64,000 bases of DNA from JAVVHH01 sp963848035 (GTDB taxonomy: Bacteria > Pseudomonadota > Alphaproteobacteria > Acetobacterales > Acetobacteraceae), in NCBI GenBank assembly GCA_963848035.1, contig CAWKCD010000001.1, positions 3,038,001 to 3,102,000 of the forward strand, given 5' to 3'. The notes beneath the pieces were generated by a model. The model was not told the origin of the DNA. It did no database searches and was given only the letters and a program-made list of their open reading frames with translations. Each line of letters begins with the position of its first letter. The stretch's first letter is position 1. Below, piece after piece: positions 25,031 through 37,042 of the stretch. The position numbers and the translations under genes are program-made.

Positions 25031-25819
25031 TTACGCCACGACGCGGCGATACAGATGCCAGGTGGCGTGCCCCAATACCGGCATCACCACGGCCAGGCCG
25101 AGCAGGAACGGCACCGATCCGAGCGCGAGCAACGCGCCGACCATCGCGCCCCAGACCGCCATCACCACCGGGTTGCGTGCGACCGCGCGCAACGAGGTCG
25201 CTACCGCGAGCCCCGGTCCGCATTTGCGGTCCAGCATCATCGGAAACGACACCACGGCGATGCTGAGCACGACGACCGCGAAGATCGCGCCGACGAAATT
25301 GCCGTAGATGATCAAGGACAGCCCGGCGCGCGTGCCGAACACGTCGTCAAGGAACGCGCTGAAACTCGGCGCCACGACGCCGCCCAGCGTCGCCCCGTAG
25401 ATCGTCTGCGCGGCGCCGACCCAGAACGCGAACAGCACCGCCAGCACGATCGCGAGCAATACGATCCCGCCGACCGCCGGCGAGCGCAGCGCGTCGAATG
25501 CGGTCAGCCACGAGGTCGGCCGCCCCGCCTCCCGCTGCCGGCTGATCTCATACATGCCCAGCGCCGCCACCGGCCCCATCAGCGACAATCCGGCCAGCAA
25601 CGGGAACAGCAGCGGCTTGGTGTCGCCCGTCGCGGCCCGCGCGGCGATGAACCCGATGATCGGGTAAAGCGCGCACAGGAACAGCAATTGCGTCGGCGCG
25701 GCGCGGTAATCGGCCCAGCCGCGGCGCAGCAACTCGAGCAGATCGGCAACATCGATCCGCCTGATGGTCGGGATCGTCTGAGAGTGCGGAACGACGATCG
25801 TCTCGTAAGCTTCGGACAT
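25031..25819 (-). CDS. DUF2189-family integral membrane protein
   Basis: A 262-residue protein with six or so transmembrane helices after a soluble N-terminus of about 50 residues. The pattern IRRIDVADLLELLRRGWADYRA, then LYPIIGFIAAR, then LMGPVAALGMYEISRQREAG is typical of DUF2189, a family of unknown function. ATG 25819 has a GGGAGGAG site. It lies downstream of the marR gene on the same strand. Confidence 0.86.
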   Translation of the reverse strand: MSEAYETIVVPHSQTIPTIRRIDVADLLELLRRGWADYRAAPTQLLFLCALYPIIGFIAARAATGDTKPLLFPLLAGLSLMGPVAALGMYEISRQREAGRPTSWLTAFDALRSPAVGGIVLLAIVLAVLFAFWVGAAQTIYGATLGGVVAPSFSAFLDDVFGTRAGLSLIIYGNFVGAIFAVVVLSIAVVSFPMMLDRKCGPGLAVATSLRAVARNPVVMAVWGAMVGALLALGSVPFLLGLAVVMPVLGHATWHLYRRVVA

Positions 25820-25915
25820 AGGTCTCCTCCCTCCTTGCGGCGCAAGGGGCGGAGACCTCTCGCGCCTGGGAAAAGCCTATCTGAACGGGTGGACGGAAAA
25901 CGACGTTTTTCGCCG

Positions 25916-26357
25916 TTATGCCGATAGATTGAGCGCGATCAGCGCCGCGAGGGCGCCATGCAAAGCGCTGGTCGCTTCGGCGCCGAACGCCGAATTCCAG
26001 CCGATCCTGCGCCACGGTCCAGAGCGGCTCGGCTTGAACGAGCCGCTGCCGGCCGCGCTCGGTAAGCACGAGCAGCCGGGCCCGGCGGTCGCCGCTGTCG
26101 ATCGCGATCGACACCAGGCCTTCACGCTCCAACGGTCGCAGCGTCCGCGCCACCGTGGTCCGATCGAGCAGCAGCGCCTGTCCGAGTTTCTGCACCCCGA
26201 CCGGGCCCAGCCGCGCCAAGGCGCGCAGCAACGCGAACTGGCCGGAGCGCAGGTCCGCCGGCGCCAACGCCTTGTCGAATAGTTGCGAGATGGCCCGCGA
26301 CGCCATGCGGGTGGCGGAGCAGGTGCATCGCGAAAGCGGCTTGTCCGGGGAGATCAT
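25916..26357 (-). CDS. MarR-family transcriptional regulator, frameshifted
   Basis: A dimeric winged-helix repressor of about 147 residues. The DNA-binding part is clear: LARLGPVGVQKLGQAL, LLDRTTVARTLRPLEREGLV, and the wing SGDRRARLLVLTERGR. The final helix continues in another frame as FGAEATSALHGALAAL. The two parts join near 25994 if one base of GAATT is removed. Start ATG 26357 has no strong ribosome site, and other starts are possible. It is divergent from hslVU and cotranscribable with the DUF2189 gene, a possible target. Confidence 0.8.
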
Positions 26358-26442
26358 GGTGGGAGTGGCATGTGCTGGATCACCACAGATGTCGTCGCGC
26401 GCCGGTCCGGTCAAGCCGGACATTGCGACCGACTGCCTATAT

Positions 26443-26469
26443 CTTGTGCACGGGCCTCCGCTCCCCCAC
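26443..26469 (+). promoter_or_regulatory. Candidate sigma-32 promoter of hslVU
   Basis: CTTGTGC, 13 bases, then CCCCCAC just upstream of hslV resembles the heat-shock sigma-32 pattern (CTTGAAA - 13/14 - CCCCAT). The implied leader before ATG 26482 would be very short, which weakens the call. Confidence 0.3.
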
Positions 26470-26481
26470 CTTGGCCGGATC

Positions 26482-27039
26482 ATGCAAGACACCAGACCCT
26501 ATGATCCCATTGGCTGGCACGGGACGACGATCCTGTGCGTGCGCAAGGACGGCAAGGTGGCCATGGCCGGCGACGGCCAGGTCAGCCTCGGCAACACCGT
26601 CATCAAAGGCAACGCCCGCAAGGTGCGTCGCATCGGCGGCGGCGCCGTGCTCTCCGGCTTTGCCGGCGCGACGGCAGACGCCTTCACCCTGCTCGAACGG
26701 CTCGAGGCCAAGCTCGAGCGGTTCCCCAACCAGCTCGAACGCGCCTGCGTCGAACTCGCCAAGGATTGGCGGACCGACCGCTACCTGCGCCGCCTCGAAG
26801 CCATGATGGCCGTGGCCGACGCGTCCCACAGCTACACGCTGACCGGCAACGGCGACGTGCTGGAGCCGGAGGACGGCGTGATCGCCATCGGTTCGGGCGG
26901 CAACTACGCGCTCGCCGCCGCGCGCGCGCTGATGACCGTCGAAGGTCTCGAGGCGGAGGAGATCGCCCGCCGGGCGATGCGCATCGCCGGCGACATCTGC
27001 GTCTACACCAATCATTCCGTGATCGTGGAAACCCTGTAA
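26482..27039 (+). CDS. hslV: ATP-dependent protease subunit HslV (ClpQ)
   Basis: Threonine-protease component of the HslVU (ClpYQ) complex, 185 residues. After an N-terminal extension MQDTRPYDPIGWHG the mature chain begins TTILCVRKDG; the first threonine is the nucleophile, so processing after glycine 15 is expected. Motifs GDGQVSLG and GSGGNYALAAARAL are intact. The stop overlaps the hslU start by one base (TAATG). No clear Shine-Dalgarno is visible before ATG 26482. Confidence 0.96.
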   Translation: MQDTRPYDPIGWHGTTILCVRKDGKVAMAGDGQVSLGNTVIKGNARKVRRIGGGAVLSGFAGATADAFTLLERLEAKLERFPNQLERACVELAKDWRTDRYLRRLEAMMAVADASHSYTLTGNGDVLEPEDGVIAIGSGGNYALAAARALMTVEGLEAEEIARRAMRIAGDICVYTNHSVIVETL

Positions 27040-28358
27040 TGGACGTCAAAACCTACTCGCCCCGCGAGATCGTCGGCGAGCTCGACCGCTTCATCGTCGG
27101 CCAGCAGGACGCCAAGCGCGCCGTGGCCATCGCCTTGCGCAACCGCTGGCGCCGCCAGCAGCTCCCCGAGGGCATGCGCGAGGAGGTGGTGCCGAAGAAC
27201 ATCCTGATGATCGGCCCGACCGGCTGCGGCAAGACCGAGATCGCCCGCCGCCTCGCCCGGCTGGCGCAGGCGCCGTTCATCAAGGTCGAGGCCACCAAGT
27301 TCACCGAAGTCGGCTATGTCGGCCGCGACGTCGACAGCATCATCCGCGACCTGGTCGAGGCGAGCATCACCATGCTGCGCGACGCCAGCCGGAAGGATGT
27401 GCAGGCCAAGGCGGAGATGGGAGCCGAGGACCGGCTGATCACCGCGCTGGTGGGCGAGGGGGCCTCGCAGGAGACCCGCAACAAGTTCCGCAAGATGCTG
27501 CGGGATGGCGAACTCGAGGACAAGGAAGTCGAGATCTCGGTTGCCGAGACTTCGCCGGTCGCGATCGGCGCCATCGACCTGCCGGGCGTTCCGCCGGGCC
27601 AGATGGCCAATCTCGGCGACATGATGAAGGGCATGTTCGGCGGCCGGCAGCAGAAGCGCCGCATGCCGGTCTCGGCCGCGCGGATCGCGCTGGGCCGCGA
27701 GGAGAGCGACAAGCTGCTCGACACCGAGGCGCTGACGAAGGACGCGGTTGATCATGCCGAACAGAACGGCATCGTTTTCCTCGACGAGATCGACAAGGTG
27801 TGTGCCCGTTCGAGCGAAGGCGGTTTCCGCGGCGGCGACGTGTCCCGCGAGGGCGTGCAGCGGGATCTGCTGCCGCTGATCGAAGGCACAACCGTCAGCA
27901 CCAAATACGGCCCGGTCAAGACCGACCACATCCTGTTCATCGCTTCGGGTGCGTTCCATCTGGCCAAGCCGTCGGACCTGCTGCCGGAGCTGCAGGGGCG
28001 GTTGCCGATTCGCGTCGAACTGGCGCCGCTGTCGCGGGAGGACCTGCGCCGGATCCTGACCGAGCCGGAGCACAGCCTGCTGAAACAATACTCGGCATTA
28101 ATGGGCACAGAAGGCGTGACGCTGACTTTTGCCGACGACGCGATCGACGCGTTGGCCGATTTGGCGGCCGATATCAACGATCGTGTCGAGAATATCGGGG
28201 CGAGACGACTGGCGACTGTGATGGAAAGGTTACTCGAAGAGATCAGCTTCTCCGCAACGGACCGGAGTGGTGATGACATCAGAGTGGATGCCGGATATGT
28301 GAACGACCGGGTCGCACCGCTGGCGGCAAAAGGTGATCTGTCCCGGTTCATCCTGTAG
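27039..28358 (+). CDS. hslU: ATP-dependent protease ATPase subunit HslU (ClpY)
   Basis: AAA+ unfoldase that feeds substrates to HslV, 439 residues. Walker A is GPTGCGKTE at about residues 57-65, followed by KFTEVGYVGRD (the substrate pore loop). The intermediate I-domain is at about 110-230, Walker B is GIVFLDEIDK, and sensor and arginine-finger regions follow. The C-terminal tail LSRFIL, which docks into HslV, is intact. It overlaps hslV by one base and is cotranscribed with it. Confidence 0.97.
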   Translation: MDVKTYSPREIVGELDRFIVGQQDAKRAVAIALRNRWRRQQLPEGMREEVVPKNILMIGPTGCGKTEIARRLARLAQAPFIKVEATKFTEVGYVGRDVDSIIRDLVEASITMLRDASRKDVQAKAEMGAEDRLITALVGEGASQETRNKFRKMLRDGELEDKEVEISVAETSPVAIGAIDLPGVPPGQMANLGDMMKGMFGGRQQKRRMPVSAARIALGREESDKLLDTEALTKDAVDHAEQNGIVFLDEIDKVCARSSEGGFRGGDVSREGVQRDLLPLIEGTTVSTKYGPVKTDHILFIASGAFHLAKPSDLLPELQGRLPIRVELAPLSREDLRRILTEPEHSLLKQYSALMGTEGVTLTFADDAIDALADLAADINDRVENIGARRLATVMERLLEEISFSATDRSGDDIRVDAGYVNDRVAPLAAKGDLSRFIL

Positions 28359-28424
28359 CCGGCACCGGCGTCAACTGGCATACGACCCGAACAATCAGTT
28401 GTCGGATTAAAGGAGAAGCCTCGT

Positions 28425-28823
28425 ATGCGTCTAAAGATCGCTAGCGTCCTGCTGCTGGCGGGCACCGTTGTCGGCTGTGCCAGCAACCCGCCGCCCCCGC
28501 CCCCGCCGATGCCGGAACCGGCCCCGATGCCCGCGCCGGCACCGGCCGCGATGGCTCCTGCCAACGGCACCTACAAGGGCATGGCCGAGCTGTCCGGCTC
28601 GGGCCGTGGCTGCCACGCTCCGCGCGGCACCCAGACTGCCCGCGTCCGCGGCATGACCATCACGGTCGCCGGCCTGCGCGGCAAGATCGGCCCCGATGGC
28701 GTCGTGACCGGCCGCAACCTGTCCGGCACGGTCAGCGGCAACACGGCCGACCTGATGGTCAAGCGCGGCAAGTGCGCTTACCACTACAACCTGAGCAGCG
28801 GCGAGATGACGCCGGCCTCCTAA
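28425..28823 (+). CDS. Small lipoprotein with proline-rich linker
   Basis: A 132-residue exported protein. The signal ends in the lipobox VVGC (cysteine 18), followed by a run of seven prolines and a Met/Pro/Ala-rich linker to about residue 45. The remaining 85 residues form a beta-rich domain with two cysteines that could form a disulfide. Family unknown. ATG 28425 follows AGGAGAAGCC, and a strong terminator stands after the gene. Probably anchored to the outer membrane on its periplasmic face. Confidence 0.8.
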   Translation: MRLKIASVLLLAGTVVGCASNPPPPPPPMPEPAPMPAPAPAAMAPANGTYKGMAELSGSGRGCHAPRGTQTARVRGMTITVAGLRGKIGPDGVVTGRNLSGTVSGNTADLMVKRGKCAYHYNLSSGEMTPAS

Positions 28824-28854
28824 TCGAGGCATCCGTTCGCGGATCGCTGTCTGA

Positions 28855-28889
28855 AAAGCCCCGTCGCCCTTCCGGTGACGGGGCTTTTT
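28855..28889 (+). terminator. Rho-independent terminator after the lipoprotein gene
   Basis: A perfect 12-bp stem AGCCCCGTCGCC / GGTGACGGGGCT with loop CTTCC, followed by five T. It ends the lipoprotein transcript 40 bases before sufE. Confidence 0.92.
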
Positions 28890-28930
28890 CATGCCTTGAC
28901 CGCTGGACCTCGCGCCAGCACATCGGACCC

Positions 28931-29383
28931 ATGCAGGACCCATTCGTCGTTCCCGAAGAGCCGACCGCCGCCGACGCCATCGCCGCCGTGGAGGGCGACC
29001 TCGATCTGTTCGACGACTGGATGGATCGCTACGGCTTCATCATCGATCTCGGGCGCAAATTGCCGCCGTTCCCCGAGGCCTGGCAGGACGACGCGCATCG
29101 CGTGCCGGGCTGCCAAAGCAAGGTCTGGATGGAGGCGACGATGCGCGATGGCCGCCTGTTCATCGCCGGCGCGTCCGACGCGGCGATCGTGTCGGGCTTG
29201 GTCGCGTTGTTGCTGCGCGTCTATTCCGGCCGCCCCCCGGCCGAAATCCTGGCCACCTCGCCCGAGTTCCTCAAGGACATGGGCCTGCTCGCCAACCTCT
29301 CCAGCAATCGCGGCAGCGGCATCGCTTCGATGGCCGCGCGCATCCGCGACGCGGCCCAGGCGATCCCCTCGCAAGCCGCTTGA
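28931..29383 (+). CDS. sufE: Cysteine desulfuration protein SufE
   Basis: A 150-residue sulfur acceptor that takes persulfide sulfur from the desulfurase SufS and delivers it to iron-sulfur cluster assembly. The active cysteine is C61 in HRVPGCQSKVWM, and the conserved SGLVALLLRVYSGR helix follows. It starts at ATG 28931; the stop overlaps the TTG start of the next transporter gene. No suf operon is next to it, as is common for this gene in alphaproteobacteria. Confidence 0.95.
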   Translation: MQDPFVVPEEPTAADAIAAVEGDLDLFDDWMDRYGFIIDLGRKLPPFPEAWQDDAHRVPGCQSKVWMEATMRDGRLFIAGASDAAIVSGLVALLLRVYSGRPPAEILATSPEFLKDMGLLANLSSNRGSGIASMAARIRDAAQAIPSQAA

Positions 29384-30513
29384 TCGGTGACGGCGTCCGC
29401 GTCGGCGCCTTCCTCGCCAGTTTTTTCGCCGCAGCCGGCATCCTCGCCGCTTTCCTGCCGCTGTGGCTGTCCGACCGGGGCTTCTCGGCGGCGCTGATCG
29501 GCAACGTATTGGGCGCCGCATCGCTGGTCCGGGTGGCCGCGGTGCCGGGCTGGGGCTGGGTCGCGGACCGTCTCGGCCGCCATCGCGCCGCGCTGTTGAT
29601 CGCGGCTGCGGTCGCCAGCTTCTCCGCGGCGGCGTTGCCGTCGACGCCCAGCGTCGCCGCGATCGCCGCGCTGATCGTCGGTGGCGGGATCGCCGCCGCC
29701 GCGCTCGCACCGCTCACCGACGCGGTGACGCTGGCGCTGGCTGGGGCGGGCCGACTCGACTATGGGCGCACCCGCGCCTGGGGCTCGGTCGCCTACATGA
29801 TCGCGATTGCGCTCGGCGGGTCGCTGCTCGCCCGCGCCGGCACAGCGGCCGTTCCGTGGCTGATCGCCGGCGGCTACGGGCTCGCCGCGGTGCTTGCGAC
29901 CGGGCTGCCGTCCGACGAAGGCGTGGGCCGCGCGCCGCTGTCCATCAAGGCGGCTCCGCTCGGCCCGGCCTTCCGCGCCACGTTGCTGGCAAGTGTGCTG
30001 ATCCAGGGATCGCACGCGGCCTACTACGCCTTCGCCAGCCTGCTCTGGCGCAGCGCGGGGATCAGCGACTCGGTGATCGGGCTGCTGATCGCCGAGGGCA
30101 TCGTCGCCGAGATCGCGTTGCTCGTCTGGGGCCGCGGGCTGGTCGAATGGCTCGGCCCGGCGCGGCTCACCGCGCTCGCGGCCAGCGCCTGCCTGCTGCG
30201 ATGGACTGGTCTTGCGCTGACGACGTCCGTTCCGCTGCTGGCAATGCTCCAGCTGCTGCACGCCGTGACCTTCACCTGCCAGCACCTCTCGAGCATGTCG
30301 GTGCTGCGCACGCTGCCGCCGGGGCGGGCCGGGCTGGCGCAGACATTGCTCTCCTCGCTTGGCTTCTCCGCGCCGACGGCGATCCTCACCTGGATCTCCG
30401 GCCGGCTCTACGCGGGGCTGGGCGGCAAGGTGTTCCTGCTCATGGCAGCTTTGGGTGGGCTGGCGCTTCTAGTGGCGCCGCGCCTTCCCGCAGGGCGCCA
30501 TCGATCAAGCTGA
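29380..30513 (+). CDS. MFS transporter, HcaT/MFS_1-like type
   Basis: A 377-residue transporter with twelve hydrophobic helices. The start is TTG 29380, in a TTGA overlap with the sufE stop. The early pattern FLASFFAAAGILAAFLPLWL, then VPGWGWVADRLGRHRAAL, then DYGRTRAWGSVAYM fits the MFS_1-like subgroup of 3-phenylpropionate permease HcaT. The substrate is unknown. Its last 74 bases overlap tail to tail with the FUSC gene on the other strand. Confidence 0.85.
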   Translation: MIGDGVRVGAFLASFFAAAGILAAFLPLWLSDRGFSAALIGNVLGAASLVRVAAVPGWGWVADRLGRHRAALLIAAAVASFSAAALPSTPSVAAIAALIVGGGIAAAALAPLTDAVTLALAGAGRLDYGRTRAWGSVAYMIAIALGGSLLARAGTAAVPWLIAGGYGLAAVLATGLPSDEGVGRAPLSIKAAPLGPAFRATLLASVLIQGSHAAYYAFASLLWRSAGISDSVIGLLIAEGIVAEIALLVWGRGLVEWLGPARLTALAASACLLRWTGLALTTSVPLLAMLQLLHAVTFTCQHLSSMSVLRTLPPGRAGLAQTLLSSLGFSAPTAILTWISGRLYAGLGGKVFLLMAALGGLALLVAPRLPAGRHRSS

Positions 30514-32524
30514 TCTGACGCGCGATCCGCGCCAGCGCGCCCATCGGGATATCCGCCGGCGGTTCGCCGGGGAGGGCGGCCCCGCCCGCCAGCGCGTCGA
30601 ACGCCCTCGCCAGCCAGCTCCGCCACTCCGCCAGCTCCGCCGATCCGGCCAGACCCGGCGCGTGCTGCAACGCCGCCAGGCGTCCGGCGATGCGCCGCAG
30701 CGCCGCGTCCGCCAACATCGCGCCTTGCACCTCGCGCCGGGTCTCACGGCCGGGTTCCTGCAGCGCCCGCGAGAGGGTGGTCTCCAGATTGTTGCTCGCC
30801 AGCCCGGCTGCCCGGCGCGCTCGATCCGCCGCGTTCGGTTCGCCCTCGCCCATCAGCGCCGCCATCTCGCTCTCGGCATAGGCCGCGTGCGCCCGGATCG
30901 CCGCCGCCAGGTCGCCCTTGACGCGCGCTGGCTCCCAGCTTGGCCACAGCAACAGACCGCCGGCCACCGCCATCGCGCCGCCCGCCACCGTGTAGGCGGC
31001 GCGCCAGGCGGCGATGGCGAACTCGCTGGTGCCGGGCTGCCCGAGCTCGGAAAGCAGCACGACGAGCGGCGTCAGCCCGACCATGAACAGGCCGAAACTC
31101 ACCCGCCGCACGCCGAACGCGAAGATCGCCAGCGGAAAGAGCAGCGCCGCCGTCGCCACCGGCCCATGCACGACCGTGGCGACCAGGGCCGCCACGATGC
31201 CGCCGAGCACGGTGCCGCCAACGCGCTCGACCGCACGCTGCCAGGTTAGTGCGAAGAACGGCTGCAGCGTCAGGATCAGCGTGATGGTCAGCCAATGGGC
31301 GTAGATCGCACCCGCCGGGAGCGTCAGCAGCAGGGCCGGCAGCGCCACGACGGTCGCGCGGAGGGCGTGCCGCAGCGCCGCGGAGCTCCAATCGAGATTG
31401 CTGCGCAACGGGATGAGCAGGGTGGAGAGGCGGAATTTCGGCTCGGTCGGGCTGGCGCCGGAGACCGACTCGCCTTCCGGCAGCGTCATCAGCGCCGCCA
31501 CCCGGAGCCGGTTCAGCAGGGCCGGCACGACTTCGGCGAGCGCATGTTCGCGGCCGCCGCGCTCGATCTCGTCGAGCAGCCGGCGGAACATTGCCCGATG
31601 CGCCTCGTCCTCCGCCCGGTCCGCCATGATCGCGTCGGCGATGGCCGCCAGCAGCAGCCGCAGCGCCGGCAGCACCGGCCGGACGCCGAGTCGCGTCGTC
31701 TCCTGGCCGTCTTCGAGCACGTCCGACAGCGCGATCACCGCACCGAAAATCTGCTCGGCGGCTTCGATCTGGATCAGCAACGCATTTCCGCGCGGACCGC
31801 CTTGACCGCGCGTCCGGAGCACCGCCATGACTTCGGTCCGCGCCGCCTCGATCCCGTCGCGGACGTAGCGGCGGTGGCCGCGGGCATGAGCTGACCAGTC
31901 GGGGTGCGCGGCTTCGGTGAGCTGTTCCGAGAGGTCCCCCGCCAGCACGCCGATCCGGCGATAGACTTCGCCGACCGCCGTCCGGGCGGGCCGGAATGGA
32001 TGCAGCCGCCAGATCACCAGCGTCAGCAGCAGCGCCCACAAGCTGCCGGCCGCGAACAACCCGGCGAATGCCGCCGCCGCGGCGAGCCCCTCGCCACGAT
32101 CCAGCGCCAGGATCGCCACGACGGTCAGCAGATTGCCGACCTGCATCGGTCCTGGACCCCAGGCCCGCGCATACATCGCGCAGAAGATCCACACGCAGGC
32201 GGCCAGCGACGCTGGCACGACGCCGGTCGCGCGCAGCAAGGCAAAGCCGAAGATGGCGAATGTGCCGAGCAGCAGGAAACTGACCAGCGCCGGGACCCGC
32301 GATCGGACTGGACCGCCGGGGTCGCAGAGGCAGGTGAGCAACGCGCCGAGCCCGGCCTCGCCCAGCGCCGGGATGTGCAGCCACTCGTTCAACGCGACGA
32401 GGGCGGCCACTGCGAGCGCCGCCCTCAATCCTTCGCTGATGCTGACCGCCCGCAGATCCAGACTGATCGGCAGATGCCGAAGGTCCGGATCCGGCCCTGC
32501 GCGGAGCCGGTCCGCGAGGCTCAC
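30440..32524 (-). CDS. FUSC-family inner-membrane exporter
   Basis: A 694-residue protein with two clusters of transmembrane helices (about 30-170 and 380-500), each followed by a soluble helical region. This is the YccS/AaeB-like FUSC layout of proteins proposed to export aromatic acids or related compounds. It starts at ATG 32524 (MSLADRLRAGPDPDL) only 6 bases after the aconitase stop, so it may be read through from acnA. Its 3' end overlaps the convergent MFS gene by 74 bases. Confidence 0.87.
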   Translation of the reverse strand: MSLADRLRAGPDPDLRHLPISLDLRAVSISEGLRAALAVAALVALNEWLHIPALGEAGLGALLTCLCDPGGPVRSRVPALVSFLLLGTFAIFGFALLRATGVVPASLAACVWIFCAMYARAWGPGPMQVGNLLTVVAILALDRGEGLAAAAAFAGLFAAGSLWALLLTLVIWRLHPFRPARTAVGEVYRRIGVLAGDLSEQLTEAAHPDWSAHARGHRRYVRDGIEAARTEVMAVLRTRGQGGPRGNALLIQIEAAEQIFGAVIALSDVLEDGQETTRLGVRPVLPALRLLLAAIADAIMADRAEDEAHRAMFRRLLDEIERGGREHALAEVVPALLNRLRVAALMTLPEGESVSGASPTEPKFRLSTLLIPLRSNLDWSSAALRHALRATVVALPALLLTLPAGAIYAHWLTITLILTLQPFFALTWQRAVERVGGTVLGGIVAALVATVVHGPVATAALLFPLAIFAFGVRRVSFGLFMVGLTPLVVLLSELGQPGTSEFAIAAWRAAYTVAGGAMAVAGGLLLWPSWEPARVKGDLAAAIRAHAAYAESEMAALMGEGEPNAADRARRAAGLASNNLETTLSRALQEPGRETRREVQGAMLADAALRRIAGRLAALQHAPGLAGSAELAEWRSWLARAFDALAGGAALPGEPPADIPMGALARIARQISLIDGALREGAAPLEAPAHPKLP

Positions 32525-32530
32525 GCCAGG

Positions 32531-35224
<2,694 letters not shown>

Positions 35225-35315
35225 GTCGCTCGTCTTTCTCTATGTGTGCGCTGCAACGCGTTTTAGACCCCGCACTCTATGGCGTCCACACGACGGTCAA
35301 CCATAAAATGCAGCC

Positions 35316-35903
35316 ATGCAGCCTGCAGGACTCGTGGCGGAGGGGATATCGGCATTCCGCGGCGAGCGGCTGGTGCTGCGCGGCGTCGACCTCAGCGTGG
35401 CGCCCGGCGGCGCGCTGCTGCTGCTTGGCGCGAACGGCTCGGGCAAGAGCACGCTGTTGCGGGTGCTCGCGGGTCTCAAGCGCCCGGATGCGGGACGGAT
35501 CGCCTGGAACGGGGCCGAATTGAGCGCGGAACCGGCGCCGGTCGCGTATTTGGGCCATCTCGACGCCGTCAAGCTCGGCCTGACCGCGGCGGAAAATCTC
35601 CGCGTGACGGCCGCCGGCCGGGACCCGGCGGCGGCGCTCGAGGCAATGGATCTTGCGGCGCTGGCGGATTTGCCGGCGCGGATGCTCTCCGCCGGGCAAC
35701 GCCGCCGGCTCGCTTTGGCTCGCCTGGCATTGGCGCCGGAGGGCGGCCTGTGGTTGCTCGACGAGCCGACGATCGGGCTCGACGCCGCCTCGGTCGATCG
35801 GCTTGGCACCTTGCTGGCCGCACATCGGAGCCACGGCGGGGTGATCGTCACCGCCACCCATTTGCCATTGCCGCTGCCCGGCGCGGCCGAGCTGCGGCTG
35901 TGA
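35316..35903 (+). CDS. ccmA: Heme exporter ATP-binding protein CcmA
   Basis: A 195-residue ABC ATPase for cytochrome c maturation, working with CcmB, CcmC and CcmD to release heme-CcmE. Walker A is LLLGANGSGKST near residues 38-49, the signature region is LSAGQRRRLALARLAL, and Walker B is LWLLDEPTIGLD. ATG 35316 was chosen over an in-frame upstream frame end. The stop overlaps the ccmB start (GTGA). Confidence 0.93.
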   Translation: MQPAGLVAEGISAFRGERLVLRGVDLSVAPGGALLLLGANGSGKSTLLRVLAGLKRPDAGRIAWNGAELSAEPAPVAYLGHLDAVKLGLTAAENLRVTAAGRDPAAALEAMDLAALADLPARMLSAGQRRRLALARLALAPEGGLWLLDEPTIGLDAASVDRLGTLLAAHRSHGGVIVTATHLPLPLPGAAELRL

Positions 35904-36565
35904 GCATCGCCGGCGCGTTGCTGCGGCGCGAGCTGCTGTTGTCGCTGCGTCACGGCGCCGACACGCTGGCGTCGGTCCTGTTCTTCGTGCTGGTGGGCGC
36001 GTTGTTCCCGCTTGCGGTCGGACCGGCGCCGGAGATTTTGTCGCGGATGGCGCCGGGCATCGTCTGGGTCGGCGCGCTGCTCGCCGCGCTGCTCCCGCTC
36101 GACCGCCTGCTCGGCGCCGATCTCGAGGACGGCACGCTCGACCAGCTGATGCTTTCCGGCCTGCCCTCGAGCGTGATCGCCGGGATCAAGGCGCTGGCGC
36201 ACTGGCTCACAACCGGGTTGCCATTGCTGCTCGCCGCCGGACCGCTCGCGATCATGCTGCGCATGCCGACCGAGGCGGTGCCGATCCTGCTGCTCGCGCT
36301 GCTGCCAGGCACGCTCGCGCTCTCGCTGCTGGGAACGATGGGCGCTTCCATCGTTCTGGGCGCGCGCCGGGGCGGCGTGCTGCTGCCCCTGCTGGTGCTG
36401 CCGCTCGCGGCGCCGGTGCTGATCTTCGGGGCCGCCGCCGGCGATGCCGCGGCCACCGGGTTGAGCCCGCGACCGCATCTGCTGCTCCTCGCGTCATTGC
36501 TGTGCGCGTCATTGCCGCTCTGTTTGCTCGCCTCGGGCGCGGCGCTGCGCAACGCGACGGAGTAA
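35900..36565 (+). CDS. ccmB: Heme exporter membrane protein CcmB
   Basis: A 221-residue inner-membrane component of the CcmAB complex, with six hydrophobic helices. The start pattern LLRRELLLSLRHGADTLASVLFFV and the segment LFPLAVGPAPEILSRMAPGI are typical. GTG 35900 overlaps the ccmA stop. The other ccm genes (C to I) are not in the window, so this pair stands apart from them, a known arrangement in alphaproteobacteria. Confidence 0.93.
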   Translation: MSIAGALLRRELLLSLRHGADTLASVLFFVLVGALFPLAVGPAPEILSRMAPGIVWVGALLAALLPLDRLLGADLEDGTLDQLMLSGLPSSVIAGIKALAHWLTTGLPLLLAAGPLAIMLRMPTEAVPILLLALLPGTLALSLLGTMGASIVLGARRGGVLLPLLVLPLAAPVLIFGAAAGDAAATGLSPRPHLLLLASLLCASLPLCLLASGAALRNATE

Positions 36566-36578
36566 GGCGGCGCGACGT

Positions 36579-36944
36579 CTAGAAAAAGATCGATTTCGGC
36601 CAACGGGTCTGGCGATAGCGGACCTGCTCGTCGGTCGGCGGGGGCGTGTCCGCGACCTCGGGCTGCTGGCGCGGCAGCAGGGCCGGATCCTCCCAGCAAT
36701 CCACCCGGGCGAGCGAGCGCGTGCAGAAAGGCTGCGGCCGGGGCGCTTCGTATCGGGCTGCGCAATAGGTCTGTCCCTTGTCGAGCCGAACGATCGAGCA
36801 ATCACGCCCGGTGACGGCGGAGACGCCCATGTCGGTGACGCCGCGTCCGAAGACGACGACGCTGGCGGCTTCGGCGCCGGCAAAAATGCCCAGCGTCTCG
36901 CATCCCGACAGACCCAACAGCAACAGCAACAGCACAGCCCGCAT
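36579..36944 (-). CDS. Small lipoprotein of unknown function
   Basis: A 121-residue protein with signal MRAVLLLLLLGLSGC and lipobox LSGC (cysteine 15). The rest is soluble, with six further residues of cysteine and proline-rich parts including TRSLARVDCWEDP, and no domain I recognise. Convergent with ccmB, whose stop is 13 bases away, and divergent from the yfgM-bamB-der block. Likely on the periplasmic face of the outer membrane. Confidence 0.75.
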   Translation of the reverse strand: MRAVLLLLLLGLSGCETLGIFAGAEAASVVVFGRGVTDMGVSAVTGRDCSIVRLDKGQTYCAARYEAPRPQPFCTRSLARVDCWEDPALLPRQQPEVADTPPPTDEQVRYRQTRWPKSIFF

Positions 36945-37042
36945 GGCCGTATAAGATCATAGAGAGATGAACGAGGGGTTACGGCGGTTTGCCCTGCCGC
37001 GGCCGCGACATTATGGTCCGCCCAACTCCCGGGGGAACCCAC

